NCBI GenBank assembly: GCA_023128035.1
Contig: JAGMES010000003.1
Location: forward strand, 12,844 to 76,843
Direction: 5' to 3'
Source: Halanaerobiales bacterium
GTDB lineage: Bacteria; Bacillota_F; Halanaerobiia; DY22613
DNA: 64,000 bases
Position 1 is the stretch's first letter. Each line of letters opens with the position of its first letter. The notes under the pieces were generated by a model, which was not told where the DNA came from, made no database searches, and was given only the letters and a program-made list of their open reading frames with translations. Positions 34,209-42,612 of the stretch are shown here, piece by piece. The position numbers were made by a program, and so were the translations under genes.

Positions 34209-34589
34209 ATGGATCAACGTATTTATATAAATTCTGTACAACCACTGCACAGATCGACTAAAATACAAACTAAAAACACTTCAGGTCAATCTAGAGTACC
34301 TTTTTCAGAAATTCTTAAAGAGCAGGTTCAATCCCATTCAATCAGATTTTCTAAACATGCAGAACAGAGGTTAAAAACTCGAAAAATACAGTTGGATCAG
34401 GGAAAGATTGATAAATTATCCAAAGCGATTGACCAAGCTGAAGAAAAAGGATCTAGGGAATCATTAGTATTAATGGATAATGTGGCTTATGTAGTTAGTG
34501 TTAAAAATCGTTTAGTGATCACTGCAGTGAATGATGAGAATTTAAAAGATAATGTTTTTACAAATATTGATAGCGCGGTTGTTGTATGA
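34209..34589 (+). CDS. Flagellar operon protein, TIGR02530 family
   Basis: 126 residues; the segment SIRFSKHAEQRLKTRKI followed by KIDKLSKAIDQAEEKGSRESLVLMDNVAYVVSVKNRLVITAV (parts: HAEQRLKTRKI, VLMDNVAYVVSVKNR, VITAVN) is the TIGR02530 pattern. These small proteins lie between flgD and flgE in Firmicutes and are thought to act in hook assembly, without a settled mechanism. Shine-Dalgarno GAGGTGGTG precedes the ATG. A 126-bp non-coding leader with a folded element separates it from flgE. Confidence 0.85.
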   Translation: MDQRIYINSVQPLHRSTKIQTKNTSGQSRVPFSEILKEQVQSHSIRFSKHAEQRLKTRKIQLDQGKIDKLSKAIDQAEEKGSRESLVLMDNVAYVVSVKNRLVITAVNDENLKDNVFTNIDSAVVV

Positions 34590-34596
34590 TAACAAA

Positions 34597-34668
34597 TTTA
34601 AGCTCTTGCTGGACCTTACATAAGGAGGCATGACACTGTGGATTTGATGGAAGCAGTGTGGGCTTAAA
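34597..34668 (+). ncRNA. Candidate structured RNA element in flgE leader (copy 1)
   Basis: Three-way junction visible by eye. P1 TTTAAGCTC (34597-34605) pairs with GGGCTTAAA (34660-34668). P2 covers 34607-34630 (TGC/GCA and CCTT/AAGG) and contains GCTGGACCTTA. P3 is ACACTG (34633-34638) with CAGTGT (34654-34659) and has TGATGGAAG in the loop. The same two loop sequences and helix order recur before flgG (54513-54600). No known riboswitch class fits. It may be a cis-regulator of hook and rod genes. Confidence 0.55.
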
Positions 34669-34715
34669 GCGTGCGCTTCTAAAAACTTAATAAAAGAATG
34701 GAGGTCGATTGATAA

Positions 34716-36575
34716 ATGTTACGCTCCATGTATGCAGGAGTTTCTGGATTAAAAGCACATCAGGTTAAAATGGATGTTATAGGTAACAATATTGCCAATG
34801 TAAATACAGTCGGTTTTAAGGGGAGTCGGGTTAACTTTAAAGAGATGCTGAATCAAACTATGCGTGGTGCTGAAGCACCTACAGCGACTCGAGGCGGTAT
34901 TAACCCGATGCAGGTTGGATTAGGTGTAGGCATAGGTAGTATAGATAGTGATTTTAGTCAGGGGAATTTGCAAACTACTGGCTTTATGACAGATATAGCA
35001 ATTCAAGGTAATGGATTTTTTGTCTTGAATAATGGTTCTAAGAATTTTTTCACAAGAGCAGGAGCTTTTACCTTTGACCAGGCAGGAAATTTACTTCACT
35101 CTGCCACCGGTTATAAGATTCAGGGATGGATGGTAGATGATAAGGGTGAATTACCACAAACTAACTCTTCAACTATGAGTGCTCTATCGTTAGGTAATTT
35201 AGATATGACTCCAAAGGCTACATCATATGTAAACTATAAAGGTAATCTTAATTCTAATAAAGAAGTAGTAGACTTATCTTACTCTCCTGAGATGATCTAT
35301 ATTACAGATGATTTAGGGAACTCTGCTTCACTGTATGTAGAAGTAAAAAAAACAACAGGTGCTGGGACTCCAGATCGCTTAGATGATATTTGGGAATGGG
35401 TAGCTACTACAGATGTACCAGGTAGTTCAGATATAGTAGGAGGTATAACTACTGGGAACTCATATGATTTTTTTGCAGTCGCTCTTCCTCCGAGTCTTCC
35501 TATTCCTGGAGGGAGTACACTTAACGAAAATTCTCTAACTGTTTCTGATAGTACAGGGAAAACTTATATAAAAGATGTCGATTATACTATTGATTACTCC
35601 ACAGGAATATTGGATTGGATTGGCCCAGCCGTTCCGGCGGTAGTAGATATAACCCTTGACTTTTCTTCTCGTCAAAGGTTGGCGAGTAAAGAAGTTAGTT
35701 TGGAATTGACCGGTACTGTGAAACAAATAGTTCCGGGTGCTGGTAATACATTTTCAATAGAATTGTATGATGCAACTGGGGCTAGTGTTGCAACGGCAAC
35801 AGTAAACGAACCAATTGTTGGACAAGAAGATGGTGGATATTTTACAATTACAGGAGCAAATGCTTCAACGATTTCAGGTTCATATTTTCCTCAAAAAAGT
35901 ACAGCTATTACAGTATTTGATTCAAAAGGAAATGAACATACTTTAAATATTAATTATGTAAAAACAGCCGAAAATCGTTGGGATTGGTTTGCTAATGGTC
36001 CAGTTGATGAAAATGGTGATCCTCTAACATTGGTTGGTAATTCTGGGACTATTGAGTTTGATGCTCAAGGTAAGGTAAAGGGTTCTCCTACGGGTGGACC
36101 GATTATATTCCAACCATCTGGTGCAGAAAAAGTGGTTGTCACACCAGATTTTCTCGCAGTAACTCAGTTTGCTGCAGATGATTCTATCGATCCTACTGAA
36201 ATGGATGGTTTTCAAGCTGGAAGTTTAGAGTCATTTTCAATTGATGCTTCTGGTACTATCATAGGTTATTATTCTAATGGTATGACTCAGGGAATTGCAA
36301 AACTTGCTATGGCTTCTTTTAGTAATAATGCAGGTTTAATGCGAGATGGTGAAACAATTTATGCAGAATCTAACAACTCTGGGGTGCCAAATATTGGGCT
36401 TGCTGGCATTGGAGGAAAAGGCCTTATTTCACCAGGTACTCTTGAAATGTCCAATGTAGACTTGGCTGAGCAGTTTACGGAGATGATTACTACTCAGAGA
36501 GGATTTCAGGCCAGTTCAAAGATAATCGCAACTGCTGATCAGATTCTTCAAGATTTAGTTAACCTGAAAAGGTAG
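34716..36575 (+). CDS. flgE: Flagellar hook protein FlgE
   Basis: 619 residues: N-terminal LRSMYAGVSGLKAHQVKMDVIGNNIANVNTVGFKGSR (parts: MYAGVSGLKAHQVKMD, NNIANVNTVGFKGSR), FQTGFMTDIAIQGNGFFVL-like central motif (AIQGNGFFVL, about 97-106), and C-terminal EMSNVDLAEQFTEMITTQRGFQASSKII in parts. It is the main hook subunit. It is longer than the Bacillus FlgG/FlgE type, with a Gly/Thr/Asp-rich insertion at about 190-370 that should form extra surface domains. It is preceded by a structured leader and followed by a hairpin before flbD. Confidence 0.95.
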   Translation: MLRSMYAGVSGLKAHQVKMDVIGNNIANVNTVGFKGSRVNFKEMLNQTMRGAEAPTATRGGINPMQVGLGVGIGSIDSDFSQGNLQTTGFMTDIAIQGNGFFVLNNGSKNFFTRAGAFTFDQAGNLLHSATGYKIQGWMVDDKGELPQTNSSTMSALSLGNLDMTPKATSYVNYKGNLNSNKEVVDLSYSPEMIYITDDLGNSASLYVEVKKTTGAGTPDRLDDIWEWVATTDVPGSSDIVGGITTGNSYDFFAVALPPSLPIPGGSTLNENSLTVSDSTGKTYIKDVDYTIDYSTGILDWIGPAVPAVVDITLDFSSRQRLASKEVSLELTGTVKQIVPGAGNTFSIELYDATGASVATATVNEPIVGQEDGGYFTITGANASTISGSYFPQKSTAITVFDSKGNEHTLNINYVKTAENRWDWFANGPVDENGDPLTLVGNSGTIEFDAQGKVKGSPTGGPIIFQPSGAEKVVVTPDFLAVTQFAADDSIDPTEMDGFQAGSLESFSIDASGTIIGYYSNGMTQGIAKLAMASFSNNAGLMRDGETIYAESNNSGVPNIGLAGIGGKGLISPGTLEMSNVDLAEQFTEMITTQRGFQASSKIIATADQILQDLVNLKR

Positions 36576-36589
36576 ATTTTTAGGATGAA

Positions 36590-36622
36590 CAGAGAAGCAA
36601 TAATTTATTCACTGCTTCTCTG
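36590..36622 (+). terminator. Hairpin between flgE and flbD
   Basis: CAGAGAAGCA (36590-36599) pairs perfectly with 36613-36622, 13-nt loop, 14 bp after the flgE stop; GTTATCTGTTATT follows. The T-run is broken, so it probably attenuates or stabilises the hook mRNA 3' end rather than ending the operon. Confidence 0.5.
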
Positions 36623-36654
36623 GTTATCTGTTATTATAGAAAAGAGGAGGAAAC

Positions 36655-36855
36655 ATGATTAAATTAACTAGACTGGATGGCTCGAAGTTCACCCTCAATG
36701 CTGAATTAATCCTTTTAATTGAAGAAACTCCCGATACAGTAATCAGTTTAACAGATGGTCATAAGTTTATAATTAAAGAATCTGAGTCTGAGGTCATAGA
36801 GAAAATTATTGCTTATAAACAGAAATTGTTCTATATGTACCGCGAATTAGCGTAA
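36655..36855 (+). CDS. flbD: FlbD/SwrD family small protein
   Basis: 66 residues: MIKLTRLDGSKFTLNAELILLIEETPDTVISLTDG (parts: IKLTRLDGSKFTLNAELI, ETPDTVISLTDG) followed by a C-terminal helix. This matches the FlbD family of Gram-positive flagellar operons (SwrD in Bacillus, which increases motor power), always located before motA or fliL. It is unrelated to the Caulobacter regulator also called FlbD. Shine-Dalgarno AGAGGAGG is 6 nt from the ATG. Confidence 0.9.
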   Translation: MIKLTRLDGSKFTLNAELILLIEETPDTVISLTDGHKFIIKESESEVIEKIIAYKQKLFYMYRELA

Positions 36856-36874
36856 TGAAAAGAGGTGAGGGTAA

Positions 36875-37681
36875 TTGGATTTATCAACTATTTTAGGTCT
36901 GGTAATAGGAGCAATTTTGATCGCGACAGCTATTCTTGGAGGTGGAGAGTGGAGAATTTTTATAAGTCCTAATTCCATGTTAATTGTTTTTGGTGGAACA
37001 CTTGCAGCAATTATTGTTAACTATTCATTTAAGGGACTTTTTGATTTACTCAAATTCACCAAGAAAGTTTTTATACGGGAGAGTAGTAATCCTGCTGATA
37101 TTATTGAAATTATGATTGGGTTTGCAGAAAAAGCGAGAAGAGAAGGCTTACTTGCTTTGGAAGATGAGACAGCTGAGCTAGAAAATGAGTTTTTGAAAAA
37201 GGGTATTGAACTGGTGGTTGATGGAACAGACCCTGAATTGGTACAGAATATAATGGAAACGCGTTTAACTTTTTTAGAAACTAATGATAAAAAATATCAA
37301 AATATGTATAGAACTATGGCTACTTACGCTCCAGCTTTTGGAATGATTGGTACCTTGATCGGTTTAATTACGATGTTGTCCGATATGGAGGATGCTAGTG
37401 CGATAGGTGTTGGTATGTCAACTGCATTGATTACAACTTTATATGGTTCGTTTTTAGCTAACTATCTCTTCATACCCATTGCGGGAAAGTTGCAGGAACG
37501 AAGTGAGCAGGAGATTCAATTAAAAGAATTAATGATTGAAGGACTTTTATCAATTCAAGCAGGAGAAAACCCACGTATTGTTGAAGAAAAATTAAAAGCC
37601 TTTTTAGGTCCAGTAGCTAGTAAAAATGCCGAAGATGAAGATTTGGAAGATTTAGAGATGGCGGTGGGTAGGAATGCGTAA
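36875..37681 (+). CDS. motA: Flagellar stator protein MotA
   Basis: 268 residues with four transmembrane segments (about 5-22, 32-50, 149-170, 182-205) and a cytoplasmic loop (about 60-145) containing the charged residues that contact FliG. Signatures: GGTLAAIIVNYSF and YAPAFGMIGTLIGLITML. It forms the proton- or sodium-conducting stator with MotB. The start is TTG at 36875 with AGAGGTGAGGG upstream. It overlaps motB by 8 bp. Confidence 0.95.
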   Translation: MDLSTILGLVIGAILIATAILGGGEWRIFISPNSMLIVFGGTLAAIIVNYSFKGLFDLLKFTKKVFIRESSNPADIIEIMIGFAEKARREGLLALEDETAELENEFLKKGIELVVDGTDPELVQNIMETRLTFLETNDKKYQNMYRTMATYAPAFGMIGTLIGLITMLSDMEDASAIGVGMSTALITTLYGSFLANYLFIPIAGKLQERSEQEIQLKELMIEGLLSIQAGENPRIVEEKLKAFLGPVASKNAEDEDLEDLEMAVGRNA

Positions 37682-38435
37682 ACGTAAAAATAAGGAAGAT
37701 GATGGAGTTGATATGAGTTCTCCAGCATGGATGACAACCTATGGAGATATGATGACTTTACTTCTTTGTTTTTTTGTATTATTGTTTTCTTTTTCCGTTA
37801 TTGATGTAGATAAGTTTGAGAGAGTAATGCAGGCTTTAAAAGATAAGTTGGGAGTATTAAATGGAGGAAAGACACTAAACCAGAGTGTGATGATTGATCG
37901 CGGTTTAGTGGATGATAGTTTTTCCACTTCCTCACTAGATCAAAATCAATTTGATGAATTGATTCAAGAATTGGAAAATCATATTCTTGAAGCTAATTTA
38001 GAATCTGAGGTTACTTTAGAGGAGAGTGAACGAGGTCTAGTAATTAGAATGACTGGTAAAGTTCTCTTTGATCTAGGAAAAGCAGGTTTAAAATCCGGAG
38101 GTCAAGAAGTTTTATCGAATCTTGCTACTTTTTTAGAGGGGATTCCAAATTACCTTGAGATTGAAGGACATACAGATGACTTACCAATTAATAATGATGA
38201 GTTTCCAAATAACTGGGCTCTTTCAGCAACTCGTTCGCTAAATGTATGTAATTATCTTATGGAAAATACTAAAATTGATCCACAAAGACTTCAAGTAAAA
38301 GCTCATGGGCCTTATAAACCAATTATGCCTAATGATTCTCCAGAAAACAGGGCTATGAACCGGAGAGTAGATATTGTTATTTTGAGAAATTACTTGGATG
38401 TAGAAAATGCAGTGGGGGAGGAAAATAATGAGTGA
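37674..38435 (+). CDS. motB: Flagellar stator protein MotB
   Basis: 253 residues: the short N-terminal cytoplasmic part, plug/ion-channel helix TYGDMMTLLLCFFVLLFSFS with the ion-carrying Asp25, and an OmpA-like peptidoglycan-binding domain (about 120-245; IEGHTDDLPI, NWALSATRSLNV, NRRVDIVI). It anchors the stator to the cell wall. It overlaps motA at its start and fliL at its end. A small Cys within the channel helix is unusual but harmless-looking. Confidence 0.95.
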   Translation: MRKRKNKEDDGVDMSSPAWMTTYGDMMTLLLCFFVLLFSFSVIDVDKFERVMQALKDKLGVLNGGKTLNQSVMIDRGLVDDSFSTSSLDQNQFDELIQELENHILEANLESEVTLEESERGLVIRMTGKVLFDLGKAGLKSGGQEVLSNLATFLEGIPNYLEIEGHTDDLPINNDEFPNNWALSATRSLNVCNYLMENTKIDPQRLQVKAHGPYKPIMPNDSPENRAMNRRVDIVILRNYLDVENAVGEENNE

Positions 38436-38895
38436 AGCCAAGTCTACAGGAATGAATTTACCTATTCTACTTGGAATAATCGTTTTGGTTGTTCTGTTAA
38501 CAGCGGGTACTTCTTTTTTGATGATTTTCTTTTTTAATAGCAATCAGACAAAAGATAAAGTAGTCTCAGCCGTTGAAAATGAAAAGCTAGAAGAGTTGGG
38601 GCCAACTTTTGAAATGGGTGAATTTGTAGTAAATTTATCAGGAACTCGTGGTTATCGTTTTATTAAAACTAATATAGTCGTAGAAGTAGAAAAAGATAGT
38701 ACAAAACAGATATTAGAACAACGGACTCCACAATTACGTGATGCAATTAATGAAATTTTACGTAGTCAACAATCGGAGGATATAGAAGATCCTACTTTAG
38801 TGAATCTTAAACTACAGATTCTGGAAAGAATCAATCAAATTCTTGTTACAGAAAAAATCAAGTCAGTTTGGCTTACTGAGTTTGTACTTCAATAG
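38428..38895 (+). CDS. fliL: Flagellar basal body-associated protein FliL
   Basis: 155 residues: one transmembrane helix (about 9-33, LPILLGIIVLVVLLTAGTSFLMIFFF in parts) and an extracytoplasmic domain with FEMGEFVVNLSGTRGYRFIKTNIVVEV (parts: GEFVVNLSGTRGYRFIK). FliL assists the stator around the rotor. The ATG at 38428 has GGGGGAGG at 38413-38420 as Shine-Dalgarno; a longer in-frame ATG upstream was rejected. It overlaps the motB end by 8 bp. Confidence 0.92.
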   Translation: MSEAKSTGMNLPILLGIIVLVVLLTAGTSFLMIFFFNSNQTKDKVVSAVENEKLEELGPTFEMGEFVVNLSGTRGYRFIKTNIVVEVEKDSTKQILEQRTPQLRDAINEILRSQQSEDIEDPTLVNLKLQILERINQILVTEKIKSVWLTEFVLQ

Positions 38896-38913
38896 TAAAG
38901 GTGGTGATCATCA

Positions 38914-39909
38914 ATGGCCGAGGTATTATCTCAAAATGAAATAGATGCGTTATTATCAGCCCTTTCATCAGGTAGTGTAGATGTTGCTGATATAAAAACA
39001 AAAGATAAAAAAGAGAAAGTTAGAGTATATGACTTTAGAACACCAAATAAACTTTCTAAAGATCAACTTCGTACTTTACAAATGCTGCATGATAACTTTT
39101 GTCGTTTGTTGACTACTACTCTTTCCGCCCAGCTTCGGAGTATGGTGGAAATACAAGTAGGGTCAATCGAACAATTGGCCTATGATGAGTTTATTCGATC
39201 ACTTCCTGAGCCAACGATTCTTGCAATTGTCGATATGGAACCTCTGGATGGCCAGATTTTGTTAGATATTGCGCCAGAGATAGGATTTTCTATAATTGAT
39301 CGACTTTTAGGAGGGACAGGGAATTCAACCCCTGAAAATCGCCCTTTTACTGATATTGAAGAGATTGTGTTGGAAAAGTTAGTTAGATGGATACTAAGTT
39401 GTATTCCAGAAGCATGGGAAAATGTAGTACATTTAACTCCAAAACTGAAAGAAATTGAGTCTAATCCTCAGTTTGTTCAGATTGTTCCTCACAACGATGT
39501 CGTCATTTTGATAACTTTAGAGGCAAAAGTAGCAAAGGCTGATGGTTTGATAAATATCTGTATTCCTTATATAACAATAGAATCAATTGTTGATCATTTA
39601 AATGCTCAGTTTTGGTTTGCAAGTATTCGTAATGAACCAACTGCTCAGAATATCTCTTCATTAAAACGTCGGATCGGTGCCGCTCAATTACTCGTTGAAG
39701 CAATTATTGGAACATCTGAGATTACAGTTAAAGATTTAATGAATCTACACAAAGGAGATGTAATTCCTTTAAAAGAAAAAATGACAGATCCATTGGAGAT
39801 TCGGGTAGGTAAAAGACCAAAGTTTCTGGCGAAACCAGGAACCCGGAATAATCGAATGGCTATCCAGTTATTAGATTTCATTCAAGGAGAGGAGGATTAT
39901 AATGAGTAG
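38914..39909 (+). CDS. fliM: Motor switch protein FliM
   Basis: 331 residues. The N-terminal VLSQNEIDALLSAL is the CheY-P-binding peptide; the CheC-like middle domain (about 45-230; GSIEQLAYDEFIRSLPEPT, LLGGTGNS) and C-terminal SpoA domain follow. FliM connects FliG to FliY and receives the chemotaxis signal. Although no che gene is in the window, the CheY site implies that a chemotaxis system exists elsewhere. It overlaps fliY by 8 bp. Confidence 0.96.
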   Translation: MAEVLSQNEIDALLSALSSGSVDVADIKTKDKKEKVRVYDFRTPNKLSKDQLRTLQMLHDNFCRLLTTTLSAQLRSMVEIQVGSIEQLAYDEFIRSLPEPTILAIVDMEPLDGQILLDIAPEIGFSIIDRLLGGTGNSTPENRPFTDIEEIVLEKLVRWILSCIPEAWENVVHLTPKLKEIESNPQFVQIVPHNDVVILITLEAKVAKADGLINICIPYITIESIVDHLNAQFWFASIRNEPTAQNISSLKRRIGAAQLLVEAIIGTSEITVKDLMNLHKGDVIPLKEKMTDPLEIRVGKRPKFLAKPGTRNNRMAIQLLDFIQGEEDYNE

Positions 39910-41170
39910 TCGTGATATTTTATCTCAAGAAGAAGTTGATGCATTATTAAAATTTCAAGACGATGATGACGATGAACTTGATTCCGGGTTTGAATTGACT
40001 CCAGAAGATAAAGATGTAATTGGTGAAATTGGTAATATTTCTATGGGTACTGCAGCAACTGCTCTGTTTACACTTTTAAACAAAAAAGTTGAAATTACAG
40101 CACCCACTGTTATTCTTACTACTTTTCAGCAACTTATGGACGAACATGATCGTCCATGTGTATTAGTTGAAGTACAATATATTGAGGGAGTTGAGGGTAG
40201 AAATATTTTTTTACTTAAACAAAGTGATGCTGCGATTATTGCAGATTTAATGATGGGTGGAGATGGGCTTAATCCTCCTCAAGAATTAGATGCTATTCAT
40301 ATGAGTGCTGTGGGAGAAGCGATGAATCAAATGATGGGTTCAGCTTCAACATCCCTTGCAAATATTATTGACCATCCCGTTAACATTTCACCACCTAAAA
40401 TAGAGCAGTTAACATTAAATAATGATAGCTTAAAAGACTGGGATTTCGATCCAGATCAAACTATGGTTAAGACTTCTTTCCAAATGAAAATTGATGATCT
40501 TCTGGATAGTTATTTTATGCAATTAGCACCAATATCATTTGTAAAAGATTTAGTGGCTAAACTAATGGGTGGAGTAGATGCTGTGGATACAGTGGAGATT
40601 GATGATGATGATTGGGGTGGTTCACAGGAATTGAATACTGAGCCTGCTCCAATGCAGACACCAGCCCCACAGATGCAAATGCAACAACCAAATAATCAAT
40701 ATCAGCAGGCACCACAGCCGCAACCTATGTATCCACCAAACCAACAACCATATCCACCAAATCAGCAACCATATCCACCAAACCAACAATATCAACAGTA
40801 TCCGCCAAATCAACAGCCATATCCACAACAACCCCAGCAGTTTCCAAATCCGGTTAATGTGGAGAAAGCAGAATTTCCTAGTTTTGGTGAAGTACCTCAA
40901 AATACGGCGCTTATGAACAGTATTTCTTTGATTGAAGATGTTCCATTGCAAGTTACAGTTCAATTAGGAAAGACAAATATGCCAATCAAAGATATTTTAG
41001 ATCTAGGTAATGGTTCTATTGTAGAATTGGATAAACTGGCTGGTGAACCTGTTGATTTACTAGTAAATGGTAGATTAATTGCTAAGGGTGAAGTTGTTGT
41101 AATTGACGAAAATTTTGGATTCAGGGTTAAAGATATAATCAGCCCAGCAGAAAGAGTTAAGTATGTATGA
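39902..41170 (+). CDS. fliY: Motor switch phosphatase FliY (FliN-type) with PYPPNQQ linker
   Basis: 422 residues: N-terminal CheY-binding peptide ILSQEEVDALLKF, a CheC-type phosphatase domain (about 35-225) with two E-x2-N active-site helices (GEIGNISMGTAATAL and GEAMNQMMGSA), a low-complexity Pro/Gln/Tyr/Asn linker (about 250-318) with PYPPNQQ heptads, and a C-terminal FliN/SpoA domain (about 340-420; PLQVTVQLGKT, VELDKLAGEPVDLLVNG). FliY completes the C ring and dephosphorylates CheY-P. The linker is encoded by near-perfect 21-bp tandem repeats at about 40724-40840. Confidence 0.95.
   Translation: MSSRDILSQEEVDALLKFQDDDDDELDSGFELTPEDKDVIGEIGNISMGTAATALFTLLNKKVEITAPTVILTTFQQLMDEHDRPCVLVEVQYIEGVEGRNIFLLKQSDAAIIADLMMGGDGLNPPQELDAIHMSAVGEAMNQMMGSASTSLANIIDHPVNISPPKIEQLTLNNDSLKDWDFDPDQTMVKTSFQMKIDDLLDSYFMQLAPISFVKDLVAKLMGGVDAVDTVEIDDDDWGGSQELNTEPAPMQTPAPQMQMQQPNNQYQQAPQPQPMYPPNQQPYPPNQQPYPPNQQYQQYPPNQQPYPQQPQQFPNPVNVEKAEFPSFGEVPQNTALMNSISLIEDVPLQVTVQLGKTNMPIKDILDLGNGSIVELDKLAGEPVDLLVNGRLIAKGEVVVIDENFGFRVKDIISPAERVKYV
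40724..40840 (+). repeat. 21-bp tandem repeats in fliY linker
   Basis: Successive units of tatccaccaaaycarcarcc encode Y-P-P-N-Q-Q-P, with at least three adjacent copies and diverged copies on each side. The frame is preserved, so repeat number changes would only alter linker length. Confidence 0.8.
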
Positions 41171-41202
41171 TGAATTAATATTTAGAAAGAGGGCATATTT
41201 GA

Positions 41203-41571
41203 ATGAATTCAGCTAATAATTTGAATTATACCTGGGAGATAGTAAAAGTTTTCTTTTATCTGGGTATTGTGATTCTTTTAATATATTTACTAACTCATTT
41301 ATTGCGTAATTTTCGAAATTTTTCAAGAAAACAAGGATCTTTGATTCAAGTGATTGAACGTAATTTTTTGACTCAAAATGCTCAAGTTGCCATTATTCAG
41401 GTTGGCGATAAATATTATCTTTTGGGAGTTACTGATGGTAAAATTACTCTTTTAGATACTTTTTCTGAAATTAATCAAGCGAAAGAGGCGAACCTGAATC
41501 TACAGTCAAATTATAAGTTTGCAGATATCTTAAAAACAACATTTAGAAAGAGGGATGGTGGAGATGAATAA
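41203..41571 (+). CDS. fliO: Flagellar export component FliO
   Basis: 122 residues: one transmembrane helix near the N-terminus (about 11-33, VKVFFYLGIVILLIYLLTHLL in parts) and a cytoplasmic domain with a FliO-like IQVIERNFLTQNAQVAIIQVGDKYYLLGVTDGKITLL pattern (parts: NAQVAIIQVGDKYYLLGVTD). FliO helps to assemble the FliP ring of the export gate. The family is poorly conserved, but the position between fliY and fliP is decisive. It overlaps the start of fliP. Confidence 0.9.
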   Translation: MNSANNLNYTWEIVKVFFYLGIVILLIYLLTHLLRNFRNFSRKQGSLIQVIERNFLTQNAQVAIIQVGDKYYLLGVTDGKITLLDTFSEINQAKEANLNLQSNYKFADILKTTFRKRDGGDE

Positions 41572-42313
41572 AACAACAGTCATTTTGTTATTATTGATCT
41601 TCGTCGTCATATATAGTGGAACGATTAAGGCAGAACCGATTGAGATTCCAAATATTAATCTACAAATCGGAGAGAGCGGGGAGGCTGATGATTTAGTTTT
41701 AAGTCTTAAGATTCTTCTTCTCTTAACAGTACTAAGCCTTGCTCCAGCTGCATTAATTATGACCACTTCATTTACTCGGATTATAATAGTTTTATCATTA
41801 ATTCGGAATGCTTTAGGAATTCAAAGGATGCCACCTAATCAGGTAATTGCAGGTCTCGCACTTTTTCTAACATTTTTTATAATGACTCCTACTTTTCAGG
41901 AGATTAATACGAATGCAATACAGCCCTATCTTGCAGAGGAGATTGATCAAGAGACTGCTTTAACTGCATTTTTAAAGCCTCTTAGAGATTTTATGTTCGA
42001 ACAGGTTGATGATAAAGATTTAGGTCTTTTTTTAGAAGCTTCTGGCTCACTACGGCCAAGAAATCAAGATGATGTTTCGACACTGGTTTTGATTCCAGCA
42101 TTTGTTCTTAGTGAATTGAAGAAAGCGTTTACAATTGGATTTTTGATCTATTTACCTTTTATCATTATTGATATGATTGTTGCTAGTATTTTAATGTCTC
42201 TGGGGATGATGATGCTTCCACCGGTAATGATTTCATTGCCATTTAAGTTACTTTTATTTGTTTTGGTTGATGGCTGGTATCTAGTGATTAAGGCATTAAT
42301 TACAACCTTCTGA
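41564..42313 (+). CDS. fliP: Flagellar export gate protein FliP
   Basis: 249 residues: an N-terminal signal-like helix (about 4-22), then conserved membrane segments with LLTVLSLAPAALIMTTSFTRIIIVLSLIRNALGIQ (parts: LAPAALIMTTSFTRI, RNALGIQRMPPNQV) and SELKKAFTIGFLIYLPFIIIDM in parts. FliP5-FliQ4-FliR1 forms the export channel core. The ATG at 41564 is preferred over 41555, since AAAGAGGG (41547-41554) would touch the earlier codon. The first part overlaps fliO by 8 bp. Confidence 0.96.
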   Translation: MNKTTVILLLLIFVVIYSGTIKAEPIEIPNINLQIGESGEADDLVLSLKILLLLTVLSLAPAALIMTTSFTRIIIVLSLIRNALGIQRMPPNQVIAGLALFLTFFIMTPTFQEINTNAIQPYLAEEIDQETALTAFLKPLRDFMFEQVDDKDLGLFLEASGSLRPRNQDDVSTLVLIPAFVLSELKKAFTIGFLIYLPFIIIDMIVASILMSLGMMMLPPVMISLPFKLLLFVLVDGWYLVIKALITTF

Positions 42314-42326
42314 TGGGGGGATTATG

Positions 42327-42596
42327 ATGAGTCAGGAGATGGTTATATCTTTAGGAAAAGAAGCAATGTATGTGGTTTTATTGGTCGCTGGCCCTTTGTT
42401 GGGTGTAGGACTTTTGGTAGGATTATTGATTAGTATTTTTCAAGCAACTACTCACATTCAAGAACAAACTTTAGTATTTATACCCAAAATACTGGCTGTG
42501 TTTGCAGCTTTGGTTTTCTTTGGGCCTTGGATTTTGCAAATTTTAGTAGATTATGTAACTCGACTTTTTACTAGTATTCCGACACTTCTGGGTTAA
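42327..42596 (+). CDS. fliQ: Flagellar export gate protein FliQ
   Basis: 89 residues with two transmembrane helices (about 14-40 and 53-75) and the family motif GPLLGVGLLVGLLISIFQATTHIQEQTLVFIPKI (parts: LLVGLLISIFQATT, QEQTLVFIPKI). The second of two adjacent ATGs is used because it aligns with MS-x-E-x-VIS starts of homologues and has better spacing to GGGGGG. It lies 13 bp after fliP. Confidence 0.95.
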   Translation: MSQEMVISLGKEAMYVVLLVAGPLLGVGLLVGLLISIFQATTHIQEQTLVFIPKILAVFAALVFFGPWILQILVDYVTRLFTSIPTLLG

Positions 42597-42612
42597 AAAA
42601 GGGGGCTTTGGG

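Noticed and set aside
34590..34715. c-di-GMP-I or -II riboswitch before flgE
   Set aside because: The characteristic conserved cores of those classes are not present; only an unnamed three-way junction is seen.
40724..40840. CRISPR-like direct repeats
   Set aside because: Units are contiguous, in frame and coding; there are no spacers. No CRISPR array or cas gene was seen elsewhere.
40622..40963. Trp/Leu/Ile-rich open frame on the minus strand over the fliY repeats
   Set aside because: It is the antisense of the PYPPNQQ repeat; no ribosome site, biased composition explained by the repeat, and fliY is certain.
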